From NCBI GenBank assembly GCA_003505905.1, contig DNXM01000177.1, forward strand, positions 1-8,658: DNA of 8,658 bases, written 5' to 3'. Every line of letters begins with the position of its first letter. The stretch's first letter is position 1. Below the pieces are notes generated by a model. The model saw only the letters and a program-made list of their open reading frames with translations, made no database searches and had not been told where the DNA came from. Below are positions 1 to 6,184 of this stretch, in pieces. The DNA comes from Oscillospiraceae bacterium. GTDB taxonomy: Bacteria; Bacillota; Clostridia; Oscillospirales; Acutalibacteraceae. The translations under genes were made by a program, and so were the position numbers.

Positions 1-645
1 CACAACGGCGTGCTGTTTTTGGATGAGCTGCCCGAATTCAACAAAAATGCTTTGGAAATTTTGCGCCAGCCGTTGGAGGATGGGCACATTAACATCACCC
101 GTGCTTACGGCACGGTTACATACGATTGCGCCGTTATGCTGGTCTGTGCCATGAACCCGTGCCCCTGCGGTTATTATGGGCATCCGACCCGTCGGTGCAC
201 CTGCTCCACGGGGGCGGCGTCCCGCTATGTGAATCGAGTGTCGGGTCCGTTGCTTGACCGGTTGGATATTCACATTGAAGTGCCGCCCGTCAATTTTGAC
301 GAATTGAGCGGACAGGCGGCAAAGTGCGAAACCTCGGCGCAGATTCGGGAAAGGGTCAACCGAGCCCGGCAGATTCAGCTGGAGCGTTTGAGCGGAACCG
401 ATGCCAAGTGCAACGCACAAATGAGCCCGAAGCAAACCCAGCAGTTTTGCGCCATGAGCAACGAGGCGGCGGCTTTGCTGCGCAATGCGTTTGAACGCTT
501 GGGGCTTTCCGCACGGGCTTACGACAAAATTCTGCGTGTGGCTCGCACGGTGGCGGATTTGGACGAAAGCAGTCGCATCGAAGCACCGCACATTTCCCGT
601 GCCATCGGGTTCCGCAGTCTTGACCGCCGTTTTTGGGGTCAGTGA
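1..645 (+). CDS. comM: ComM/YifB family Mg-chelatase-like AAA+ ATPase, C-terminal part (5' end outside window)
   Basis: The reading frame is open from base 1, so the start codon and the Walker A loop lie upstream of the window. The visible 214 residues begin inside the Walker B strand (HNGVLFLDELPEF; acidic pair at fragment residues 8-9). A cysteine cluster typical of the family follows: MNPCPCG with C54 and C56, then C66 and C68. Next is the arginine-finger/sensor segment SGPLLDRLD (about 81-89). The last ~90 residues match the Mg-chelatase C-terminal helical domain, including the ARAYDKILRVARTVADL segment. In the family, ComM is a hexameric helicase that promotes branch migration during natural transformation; many clostridial copies are known only as YifB-like. 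The stop is TGA, 11 bp before the next gene, which suggests a shared transcript. Family assignment is secure; the role in DNA uptake here is inferred. Confidence 0.93.
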   Translation, partial: HNGVLFLDELPEFNKNALEILRQPLEDGHINITRAYGTVTYDCAVMLVCAMNPCPCGYYGHPTRRCTCSTGAASRYVNRVSGPLLDRLDIHIEVPPVNFDELSGQAAKCETSAQIRERVNRARQIQLERLSGTDAKCNAQMSPKQTQQFCAMSNEAAALLRNAFERLGLSARAYDKILRVARTVADLDESSRIEAPHISRAIGFRSLDRRFWGQ

Positions 646-656
646 GAGGTGCGGAT

Positions 657-1016
657 ATGACAGTAGCGGATTGGGTTCGTGCCTCTTCACTTGAGGTGCT
701 TTGCGGTGAAAGCTATACCGCTCGGCGACAGATTCACGGCGGCTTTTGCGGTGATTTGCTCAGTTGGGCAATGACCCACGCAAGCGAAAACGACGCATGG
801 ATGACCGTTATCGGTCATGTCAACACCGTTGCGGTTGCCGTGCTGACAAAGGCGGCGTGCATTGTTTTGGCAGACGGTGCACCGCTTGACGAAGCGGCGA
901 AGAAAAAAGCCGAAGAAAACAAAATGGTTGTTTTACGCACCCAAAGAAGTGCGTTTGAAACGGCGGCGGAGTTATCCGCCCTGTTGCAAGAAGAAAAAAG
1001 GAGGAAGAATGAATGA
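657..1016 (+). CDS. Small stand-alone DRTGG-domain protein
   Basis: This 119-residue protein aligns by eye over its whole length with the DRTGG fold: an N-terminal EVLCGESYTARRQIHGG strand-turn, then GDLLSWAMTHA, a WMTVIGHVNTVAVAVLTKAA core, and a C-terminal VVLRTQRSAFETAAEL helix. The defining DRTGG pentapeptide has drifted to QIHGG (residues 25-29), keeping only the two glycines. In larger proteins the domain sits beside HPr-kinase-like, phosphotransacetylase or CBS modules and is thought to bind a ligand or regulate. Alone it has no assigned reaction. ATG 657 was chosen over an upstream in-frame TTG at 633 because AGAGG stands about 7 bp before it and the TTG lies inside the preceding gene. 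It overlaps the next gene by 4 bp (ATGA), indicating translational coupling to the lipoprotein. Domain call fairly sure; function unknown. Confidence 0.8.
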   Translation: MTVADWVRASSLEVLCGESYTARRQIHGGFCGDLLSWAMTHASENDAWMTVIGHVNTVAVAVLTKAACIVLADGAPLDEAAKKKAEENKMVVLRTQRSAFETAAELSALLQEEKRRKNE

Positions 1017-1897
1017 AAAAAGCAGTTGCTCTTTTGATGTTCGGCGCAATGGTGTTTGCCTTTGCGGCGTGCGCAAAAAAAGGCGAAATCTATGTCGAAC
1101 CGCCAACGGAAATCATCACCTTTAAGAACGGCGGTTCAGCCGTTTATGAAGTGGTGACGGATGAAAGCGGCGTTGCGCAAACCGATGCAGACGGTGCAAC
1201 GGTTTACCGCCCCTATGATCCGCCCGTGACGAAAAAAGGCGGCTATATGGTGACGGATGCCGAAGGCTCCACCATCAAGCAATCGGCAACAACCGGCAAG
1301 GCGGAGACCGCCGCATACGATTCGGACAGCGGTGCGCTCGACGGCACAACGGCGGCGCCCGTGACCAACGCAAAGGGTGAAACCGTTGCACAGCAGACTA
1401 CGGCAAACGGTCAGGCTCTTGACGGCAAAGCGGACACCACCAAAAAGGGCGAACAAACCACCGTTCCGCCGGTTAAACACGCTTTGATGGTGCCGTGCGA
1501 GGGTGAGCTGACCCGTCAGCAGGCACTCAAGCTCACGCAAATTTTCGACCGCATCGAGAATCCGTTTGATGAGGATGTTGCCGAAAACAAGTTCCTTGAA
1601 GCGAAGGAAAGCATGAAGGTTTATCTTGAAAACATCAAAACGGCGCAGAAGCAAATCACCGATGACCCGGTGCTTTATTCCTTTGTCACCAAGTCTAATT
1701 TAGAATATTGGAATTATTACTTAACAAGGGCACAGCGTCAGTATGATGTTTTCGCCGCCGTGGTTGAGGCGCAAAAGCCAGGCGAAAAGCCGAGCAGCTC
1801 GGTCTATTCCACCTACACGGATTTCCAAACCGAATACCGTCAGGCGATGGAAGTGTACTACCACATTTACAGTGCAGCAGAACAATATATCAAATAA
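1013..1897 (+). CDS. Putative lipoprotein of unknown function, Thr/Ala/Lys/Asp-rich linker plus helical C-domain
   Basis: The protein has 294 residues. A lipoprotein signal peptide is clear: MKK, a hydrophobic stretch to residue 17, then FAAC with the lipidated cysteine at C20. Phe at -3 is slightly unusual for a lipobox. Residues ~45-150 are low-complexity and polar, with three degenerate repeats starting VTDESG (48), VTDAEG (80) and VTNAKG (117). They probably form an extended surface stalk. Residues ~160-294 look largely helical and aromatic-rich (LEYWNYYLTRAQRQYDVF, then YSTYTDFQTEYRQAMEVYYHIY) and may be the functional domain. No enzyme motif was found. A strong GGAGG Shine-Dalgarno (1000-1007) precedes the ATG, which overlaps the DRTGG stop by 4 bp. 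It most likely sits on the outer face of the cytoplasmic membrane. Function not recognised. Confidence 0.85.
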   Translation: MKKAVALLMFGAMVFAFAACAKKGEIYVEPPTEIITFKNGGSAVYEVVTDESGVAQTDADGATVYRPYDPPVTKKGGYMVTDAEGSTIKQSATTGKAETAAYDSDSGALDGTTAAPVTNAKGETVAQQTTANGQALDGKADTTKKGEQTTVPPVKHALMVPCEGELTRQQALKLTQIFDRIENPFDEDVAENKFLEAKESMKVYLENIKTAQKQITDDPVLYSFVTKSNLEYWNYYLTRAQRQYDVFAAVVEAQKPGEKPSSSVYSTYTDFQTEYRQAMEVYYHIYSAAEQYIK

Positions 1898-1921
1898 AAT
1901 AAATCGAAAGGAAACAATGAA

Positions 1922-2929
1922 ATGAGAGCTTGTATTTACGGCGCAGGATCCCTCGGTACCGTGTTGGGTGCCTACATCAGCAAAAACGGCGGTCAGGTTG
2001 ACCTGATTAACCGCAACAAGGCTCATGTGGAAGCCATGAAGAAAAACGGCGCAAAGGTTGTCGGCACGGTGGATATGACTGTTCCCGTCAACGCCTTAAC
2101 GCCCGATGAGATGGAAGGCAAATACGATTTGATTATTTTGCTGACTAAACAGCTTTACAATGTTGAGGTGCTCGAGGGTCTTGTGCCCTTTATGAACGAC
2201 GATTGCATCGTTTGCACGCTTCAAAACGGTTTGCCCGAATTGTCCGTGAGCGAGGTGGTCGGCGAAAACAGAACCATGGGCTGCACCGTGGCTTGGGGCG
2301 CAACCTTGCTCGAGCCGGGCGTTGTGGAATTGACCAGCGACCCGAATTCCATGAACTTCGGTCTTGGCAGAATGAACGGTAAAAAGGATGACAAGCTTTT
2401 TGAAGTCAAAGCGTTCTTGGAGCAGATGTGTCCCGTTGAAATTGAAGAAAACTTTATGGGCGTGCGCTGGTCGAAGCTGCTCATCAACGCCGCCTTCAGC
2501 GGTATGTCCGCCGTTACGGGCAAAACCTTCGGCGAAGCCGCACAGGATAAAAAGTCCCGTGTGTGCGTGCAGATGCTGATTAAAGAGTGCATTGATGTTG
2601 CGGCTGCCGCAGGCATCAAAATCGAGCCGGTTCAGGGCAAGGATATTGTTAAGCTCCTGGACTTCAAGGGCGGAATCAAGAAAAAGATTTCCTACGCCGT
2701 TATTCCGCTTGCCATCAAAAAGCACGCCTTGCTCAAGGCAAGTATGTTGCAGGATTTGGAAAAGGGCAAAAAGACCGAGGTTGATTTCATCAACGGCATT
2801 GTCTGCAAATACGGCAGAAAATACAATGTGGCAACGCCCTACAACGATGAGGTGGTTGCCATTGTTCACGGTGTGGAAGAGGGCAAGCTGACCTGCTCCA
2901 TGGAGAATGTAAAACTGTTCAGAGGATGA
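1922..2929 (+). CDS. panE: Ketopantoate reductase (ApbA/PanE) family oxidoreductase
   Basis: This 335-residue protein would reduce 2-dehydropantoate to D-pantoate with NADPH in pantothenate/CoA synthesis, if it is the true PanE. The N-terminal Rossmann fold starts immediately with GAGSLG (7-12). Family landmarks are all visible: LLTKQ (74-77), LQNG with N102, WSKLLINA with the catalytic-type lysine K185 and N189, and KGKKTEVDF with E286. NVATPYN follows near the C-terminus. It is about 30 residues longer than the E. coli enzyme, mainly around 245-275, which is common in clostridial family members. An AAAGGA Shine-Dalgarno lies about 10 bp upstream; an out-of-frame ATG at 1917 opens only a three-codon frame. 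It is one base from queT. No other pantothenate gene is nearby, so the exact substrate is inferred; paralogues acting on other 2-oxo acids exist. Confidence 0.85.
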   Translation: MRACIYGAGSLGTVLGAYISKNGGQVDLINRNKAHVEAMKKNGAKVVGTVDMTVPVNALTPDEMEGKYDLIILLTKQLYNVEVLEGLVPFMNDDCIVCTLQNGLPELSVSEVVGENRTMGCTVAWGATLLEPGVVELTSDPNSMNFGLGRMNGKKDDKLFEVKAFLEQMCPVEIEENFMGVRWSKLLINAAFSGMSAVTGKTFGEAAQDKKSRVCVQMLIKECIDVAAAAGIKIEPVQGKDIVKLLDFKGGIKKKISYAVIPLAIKKHALLKASMLQDLEKGKKTEVDFINGIVCKYGRKYNVATPYNDEVVAIVHGVEEGKLTCSMENVKLFRG

Positions 2930-2930
2930 T

Positions 2931-3461
2931 ATGAACCCAAAGACACTTTTTTTGACCCGTGCGGCGGTTATTGCGGCACTTTATGCGGCGTTGACCTATG
3001 CGGCATCGTTTGTCGGGCTTGCCTACGGCAACATTCAGTTCCGCTTTTCCGAAGCGTTGACCGTGTTGGCGTGCTTTGCGCCGGCGGCGATTCCCGGGCT
3101 GACGGTTGGCTGTTTCATCGGCAATTTGGGCAGTCCCGTGGTAATGGATTGGGTGCTCGGCACCTTGGCAACGCTTTTGGCGGCACTTGCCTCGTATTGG
3201 ACACGCAGCTTGGGCGGCAAGCTCTCGCTTTTGTGGGCACCGCTGTTTTCCACCTTGTTCAATGCGGCTTTTGTCGGGCTTGAAATTGCCGTTTTCACCC
3301 CGAACGGCGGTGGCTTGGCAGGCTTTTGGGTTTTAGCCTTGCAAGTCGGCGCAGGGGAGCTGGCTGTTTGCTGTTTGCTGGGCATTCCGCTGCGCTTGCT
3401 CATTGACCGAAACGCCGGATTAAAAAAAGTATTGACAACGAACCGAGGAAGAATCAAATGA
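2931..3461 (+). CDS. queT: QueT-family queuosine precursor transporter (ECF S component)
   Basis: A 176-residue, strongly hydrophobic membrane protein with about five to six predicted helices (roughly 9-31, 45-65, 72-92, 100-122, 129-155). The QueT signature is present: IQFRFSEALTVL (35-46) followed by PAAIPGLTVGCFIGNL (51-66), and VGAGELAVC in the last helical region. In the family this is the substrate-binding S subunit of an energy-coupling-factor transporter importing a queuosine precursor (preQ0, preQ1 or queuine); the shared ECF ATPase and T subunits are normally encoded elsewhere. An AGAGGA Shine-Dalgarno overlaps the end of panE, one base separates the genes, and its own stop overlaps the luxS start by 4 bp. 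I found no preQ1 riboswitch upstream, although such genes often have one. Confidence 0.87.
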   Translation: MNPKTLFLTRAAVIAALYAALTYAASFVGLAYGNIQFRFSEALTVLACFAPAAIPGLTVGCFIGNLGSPVVMDWVLGTLATLLAALASYWTRSLGGKLSLLWAPLFSTLFNAAFVGLEIAVFTPNGGGLAGFWVLALQVGAGELAVCCLLGIPLRLLIDRNAGLKKVLTTNRGRIK

Positions 3462-3925
3462 AAAAAATCGCAAGCTTTACCATTGACCATACCATTTTGC
3501 CGTGCGGTATGTATACCTCCCGTGTCGACGGCGATGTGGTTACTTATGATATCCGCTGCCGCCGCCCGAATGTGGAGGAGGTTATGGACAACGCATCCAT
3601 CCACACGGTGGAGCATCTGTTTGCCACCTTTGTGCGCAACACGCCGTTGAGCGAGGGTGTGATTTATTTTGGACCCATGGGTTGCCGCACGGGCTTTTAC
3701 TTTTTGGTGCGCAGCAGTATGATTTCGGATGAACAGGCGATTGAAATGACACGGCAGGCGTTCGCTTTCATTGCAAATTACGATGGGGAAATCCCGGGCG
3801 TGAGTGCGGCGGAATGCGGCAATTACCGTGACCACAGCTTGCCGGGCGCAAAAAAAGAGGCTCAGCGCATGATTTCCGTCATGGACGGAGTCAGCGTTGC
3901 GTCACTGAAATATCCCGAAAAATAA
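3458..3925 (+). CDS. luxS: S-ribosylhomocysteine lyase LuxS
   Basis: LuxS cleaves S-ribosylhomocysteine to homocysteine and DPD, the precursor of autoinducer-2, as part of the activated methyl cycle in the cytoplasm. The 155 residues carry the full active site. The metal ligands are H49 and H53 in HTVEHL, with E52 between them, and C120 in AAECGNYRDH. The catalytic cysteine is C76 in GPMGCRTGFY. The N-terminal SFTIDHTILPCGMY also fits. The GPMGC form, rather than SPMGC, resembles clostridial versions. Length is normal for the family. The ATG overlaps the queT stop (ATGA) with GAGGA about 8 bp upstream, so it is probably translated from the same mRNA. A terminator follows at once. No MTA/SAH nucleosidase (Pfs), which supplies the substrate, is in the window. 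Confidence 0.96.
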   Translation: MKKIASFTIDHTILPCGMYTSRVDGDVVTYDIRCRRPNVEEVMDNASIHTVEHLFATFVRNTPLSEGVIYFGPMGCRTGFYFLVRSSMISDEQAIEMTRQAFAFIANYDGEIPGVSAAECGNYRDHSLPGAKKEAQRMISVMDGVSVASLKYPEK

Positions 3926-3930
3926 ACGCT

Positions 3931-3985
3931 TCCCGAAGACGCTCTGTCGTGCAATGACTGAACGCTTCTTCGGGATTTTTCTTTT
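3931..3985 (+). terminator. Rho-independent terminator after luxS
   Basis: A perfect 9-bp inverted repeat, TCCCGAAGA (3931-3939) with TCTTCGGGA (3967-3975), is followed by TTTTTCTTTTC. The 27-nt loop is long but may fold further (GTCG with TGAC around TGCAA). It ends the luxS transcript. Confidence 0.72.
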
Positions 3986-4019
3986 CAAAAACGCAAATCA
4001 ATTGCGCAAATCTTGAAAT

Positions 4020-4050
4020 TTTTCCGATTTCTAATAATAAAGTCGGAAAA
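4020..4050. promoter_or_regulatory. Inverted repeat (possible operator) upstream of the M23 peptidase promoter
   Basis: TTTTCCGATTT (4020-4030) and AAGTCGGAAAA (4040-4050) are 11-bp arms with one non-Watson-Crick position, around a 9-bp AT-rich centre (CTAATAATA). The repeat covers the place where the -35 element would be, 7 bp before the -10 box. There is no U-tract after it, so it is not a terminator. A regulator-binding site is inferred. Confidence 0.45.
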
Positions 4051-4053
4051 TGG

Positions 4054-4062
4054 TGGTATAAT
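4054..4062 (+). promoter_or_regulatory. Extended -10 promoter for the M23 peptidase gene
   Basis: TGGTATAAT is a perfect extended -10 element (TG, one base, TATAAT at 4057-4062). No good -35 lies at 16-18 bp; that space (about 4034-4039) holds ATAATA and lies within the inverted repeat. Transcription should begin near 4069, about 37 bp before the start codon. Confidence 0.7.
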
Positions 4063-4105
4063 AGTTACAATTTTGTAATGTTTGAAAAGGGAGGTTGACT
4101 GCACC

Positions 4106-6070
4106 GTGACGGAAGACGAATTGGAGCTTGCACAGGAAGAGTCCTATATTTCCGTGTCCGACCTTGAAAACAGCCGACCCGACTTTTCGGAATACGGCAT
4201 TTTCTCTTTTTTGGCAGATCAACCGATTTTCGGTGTCGAGCCGTTGGCGGCAGGCATTGAAATCGAGTCGGAGGAGATTGAAACCGTTCCGACACCCGAG
4301 CCTCACCCGATTGAACGACCCGAGCAGGAAAAAAATCCGTTTTACGATTGGGTTTATCTGTTCGGCATGGGCGTTATCCGTGTTCTGCGGCACATTTGGT
4401 ACAGCTTCAGCCATTTGTTGAGCAAGCCGCTCCACGCAATTGCGGTGTTCGCCGGCTTGTTTTATGTTTTAATCGACAAGGTTGCGTTCGGCTCTCTGCA
4501 TAACGCAAGCGGCGAGATGAAAAAACTGCGCAGCGATATAAAAGGTGCCTTGCATCACATTCGCAACAGCTTTCACGGTCAGCCCAAAGAGGTGCTCAAG
4601 CGCTTCGTGACCTACCCCAAGCGTGCATGGCAGTTATATCCCCGTTTTTTCCGCACCGCCTTTAATGTTCTGTTGCCTGCAACCGCCTTTGCCGTGCTGG
4701 TGGTGACGGTTGTTTCGTGGACGAGTGCGACCTATGCCCTTGAGGTGGTTATCACCACCAACGGTGAGGAAACATCGCTCGGCTATATCAGCGATGAATC
4801 GGTGTTCATTGACGCAAAAAATATTGTACAGCAGCGCATTGATTCGGGCGTGAGTGACCAAGCGTTGATTGCAACGCCGACTTACCGCATCAAGCGTGTC
4901 AACATTGACCGGCTCAGCGATGCCGATGCCATCAGCGATAAGCTGATTGAGGAGTCGGATGTCGGCTTGACAAGTGCGTGCGGCGTGTATATTGACGGCG
5001 AATTCATTTGCTCGGTCAAAAACGAAACCGATGCACGAAGTGTGTTCGATAACATTTTGGACGAAGCCGAGAAAAAATATAAAATCTCCGACAGCGATGA
5101 AAATTCCTTTGCAGATTTCATTGAGGATGTCAAATTTGTTCAGGGTCTTTACCCTGCCAACAGCGACAAAATGTGGGAAGCCTCCCGTTTGGAAGATACG
5201 CTGAAGAACGAAAAAAAGAGCGCCGCCGTTTATTACACGGTGCAGGAGGGTGACACGCCATCGGGCGTTGCGTCAAAGTACGATATTTCGACTGCCGCTT
5301 TAATGGCGAATAATCCCGATGTTGATTTCGATACCTTCAAGGTTGACACGAAGCTAATCGTTTCCCGTGAGGTGAATTTCGTCCGTGTCCAAATCAAAAA
5401 GATTGTGGAGCGGAATGTGAAAACGCCGTATTCGGTCGAAACCGAAAAAACAGCCAAGCTCTACCGAGGCGATAAGCGAGTGGTGCGTAAGGGCGTTCAG
5501 GGTGTCGATAAGGTGACTTACATGGTCACTTATGTGGACGGCACGCTGACCAACAGCAAGGAGCTGAGCCGTGTGACCTTGGTTGACCCGATTAACCAAA
5601 AGGTTCAGGTCGGCACAAAGAGTGCGGCAGGCAGCAGCAGCTACGGCTCAAAGGCGAGCTACGGCGTTTATGCAAGCTCCTCCAAGGGCAAATTCACTTG
5701 GCCTGTGCCCGGTGTTAGCACCGTCAGTTCGTCCTACGGTTACCGCAAGAGCGGCTTCCACACGGGCATTGACATTTCGAACGGACGCACCAACGGCAAG
5801 GTTGTTGTTGCGGCGGCGGCAGGCACGGTCGAATCCGTCAAGTACAGCCACAAGAGCTACGGCAATCAAATTGTTATCAACCACGGCAACGGCGTCAAGA
5901 CCCGCTATGCACACTTGCTCGATAACTCCATCGGTGTTTCGGTTGGTCAACGGGTGTCCAAGGGTCAGGGCATTGCCCGTGTCGGCTCAACGGGCAACTC
6001 CACGGGTCCGCACCTGCACTTTGAGGTTATTGTTAACGGCAACACCGTGAACCCGAGAAACTATTTGTAA
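4106..6070 (+). CDS. Membrane-anchored peptidoglycan metalloendopeptidase: LysM, G5 and M23 domains
   Basis: This 654-residue protein is predicted to cleave peptidoglycan peptide bonds outside the cell. Start GTG 4106 was chosen because GGGAGG (4089-4094) stands 11 bp upstream; an in-frame TTG at 4082 would lie before that site. Residues 1-75 are strikingly acidic. Hydrophobic segments follow at about 79-105 (amphipathic, with Arg/His), 109-129 and 186-212, with a very basic stretch between the last two. An extracellular region of a type common in clostridial M23 proteins (~215-370, GYISDESVF onward) precedes a LysM (~376-420, YYTVQEGDTPSGVASKY) and a G5 domain (~425-500). A Ser/Gly/Tyr linker leads to the M23 domain. 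Its zinc site is intact: H552 and D556 in FHTGIDIS and H638 in HLHFE, with H636 and H603 also present. It is monocistronic, with its own promoter and terminator. Candidate roles are cell separation, wall turnover or sporulation; the specificity is unknown. Confidence 0.93.
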   Translation: MTEDELELAQEESYISVSDLENSRPDFSEYGIFSFLADQPIFGVEPLAAGIEIESEEIETVPTPEPHPIERPEQEKNPFYDWVYLFGMGVIRVLRHIWYSFSHLLSKPLHAIAVFAGLFYVLIDKVAFGSLHNASGEMKKLRSDIKGALHHIRNSFHGQPKEVLKRFVTYPKRAWQLYPRFFRTAFNVLLPATAFAVLVVTVVSWTSATYALEVVITTNGEETSLGYISDESVFIDAKNIVQQRIDSGVSDQALIATPTYRIKRVNIDRLSDADAISDKLIEESDVGLTSACGVYIDGEFICSVKNETDARSVFDNILDEAEKKYKISDSDENSFADFIEDVKFVQGLYPANSDKMWEASRLEDTLKNEKKSAAVYYTVQEGDTPSGVASKYDISTAALMANNPDVDFDTFKVDTKLIVSREVNFVRVQIKKIVERNVKTPYSVETEKTAKLYRGDKRVVRKGVQGVDKVTYMVTYVDGTLTNSKELSRVTLVDPINQKVQVGTKSAAGSSSYGSKASYGVYASSSKGKFTWPVPGVSTVSSSYGYRKSGFHTGIDISNGRTNGKVVVAAAAGTVESVKYSHKSYGNQIVINHGNGVKTRYAHLLDNSIGVSVGQRVSKGQGIARVGSTGNSTGPHLHFEVIVNGNTVNPRNYL

Positions 6071-6076
6071 AGAATT

Positions 6077-6116
6077 AAGGTGCCTGCGCAGAAAAAGCTC
6101 TGTGCAGGCACCTTTT
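6077..6116 (+). terminator. Strong Rho-independent terminator after the M23 gene
   Basis: AAGGTGCCTGCGCAGA (6077-6092) pairs with TCTGTGCAGGCACCTT (6099-6114) over 16 bp with one G-U pair and a 6-nt loop. A short T run follows. It starts 6 bp after the stop codon. Confidence 0.88.
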
Positions 6117-6126
6117 GATTTTGACA

Positions 6127-6175
6127 GAATAAAAACCGCAAGTCCTCCTTGAAAAAACGGAAGACCTGCGGTTTT
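6127..6175 (-). terminator. Rho-independent terminator of the DUF5058 membrane-protein operon
   Basis: Read on the - strand, AAAACCGCAGGTCTTCC pairs with GGAGGACTTGCGGTTTT and is followed by further Ts (down to 6127). The two imperfect positions become G-U pairs only on the - strand, while on the + strand they are A-C and C-A mismatches. This points to the - strand gene ending at 6185. It is separate from the + strand terminator at 6077-6116. Confidence 0.83.
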
Positions 6176-6184
6176 GTTGTTGCG

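Noticed and set aside
1136..1654. 172-codon - strand open frame within the lipoprotein gene
   Set aside because: Arg/His/Cys-rich translation without domain features; the + frame has a signal peptide and ribosome site.
2096..2869. 257-codon - strand open frame opposite the ketopantoate reductase family gene
   Set aside because: It lies wholly within a well-recognised gene with intact motifs and has no recognisable domain; composition is typical of antisense shadows in GC-biased codons.
2900..2935. preQ1 riboswitch before queT
   Set aside because: Only one base separates panE and queT, and the end of panE shows no preQ1-like hairpin with an A-rich tail.
3432..3460. TTGACA just before luxS as a private promoter
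   Set aside because: At 17 bp downstream there is only CAAATG, no -10 element, and the site lies inside queT.
3035..3835. 266-codon - strand open frame across queT and luxS
   Set aside because: It spans two confidently identified + strand genes and their junction and has no family resemblance.
3993..4012. Direct repeat GCAAATC and palindrome TTGCGCAA upstream of the M23 gene as a regulatory site
   Set aside because: The elements are short, far upstream (about 45-65 bp) of the -10 box, and without further symmetry; chance is the simpler explanation.
6077..6175. A single shared bidirectional terminator between the convergent genes
   Set aside because: There are two distinct hairpins, each oriented to one gene. 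The distal one only pairs fully, through G-U pairs, on the - strand.
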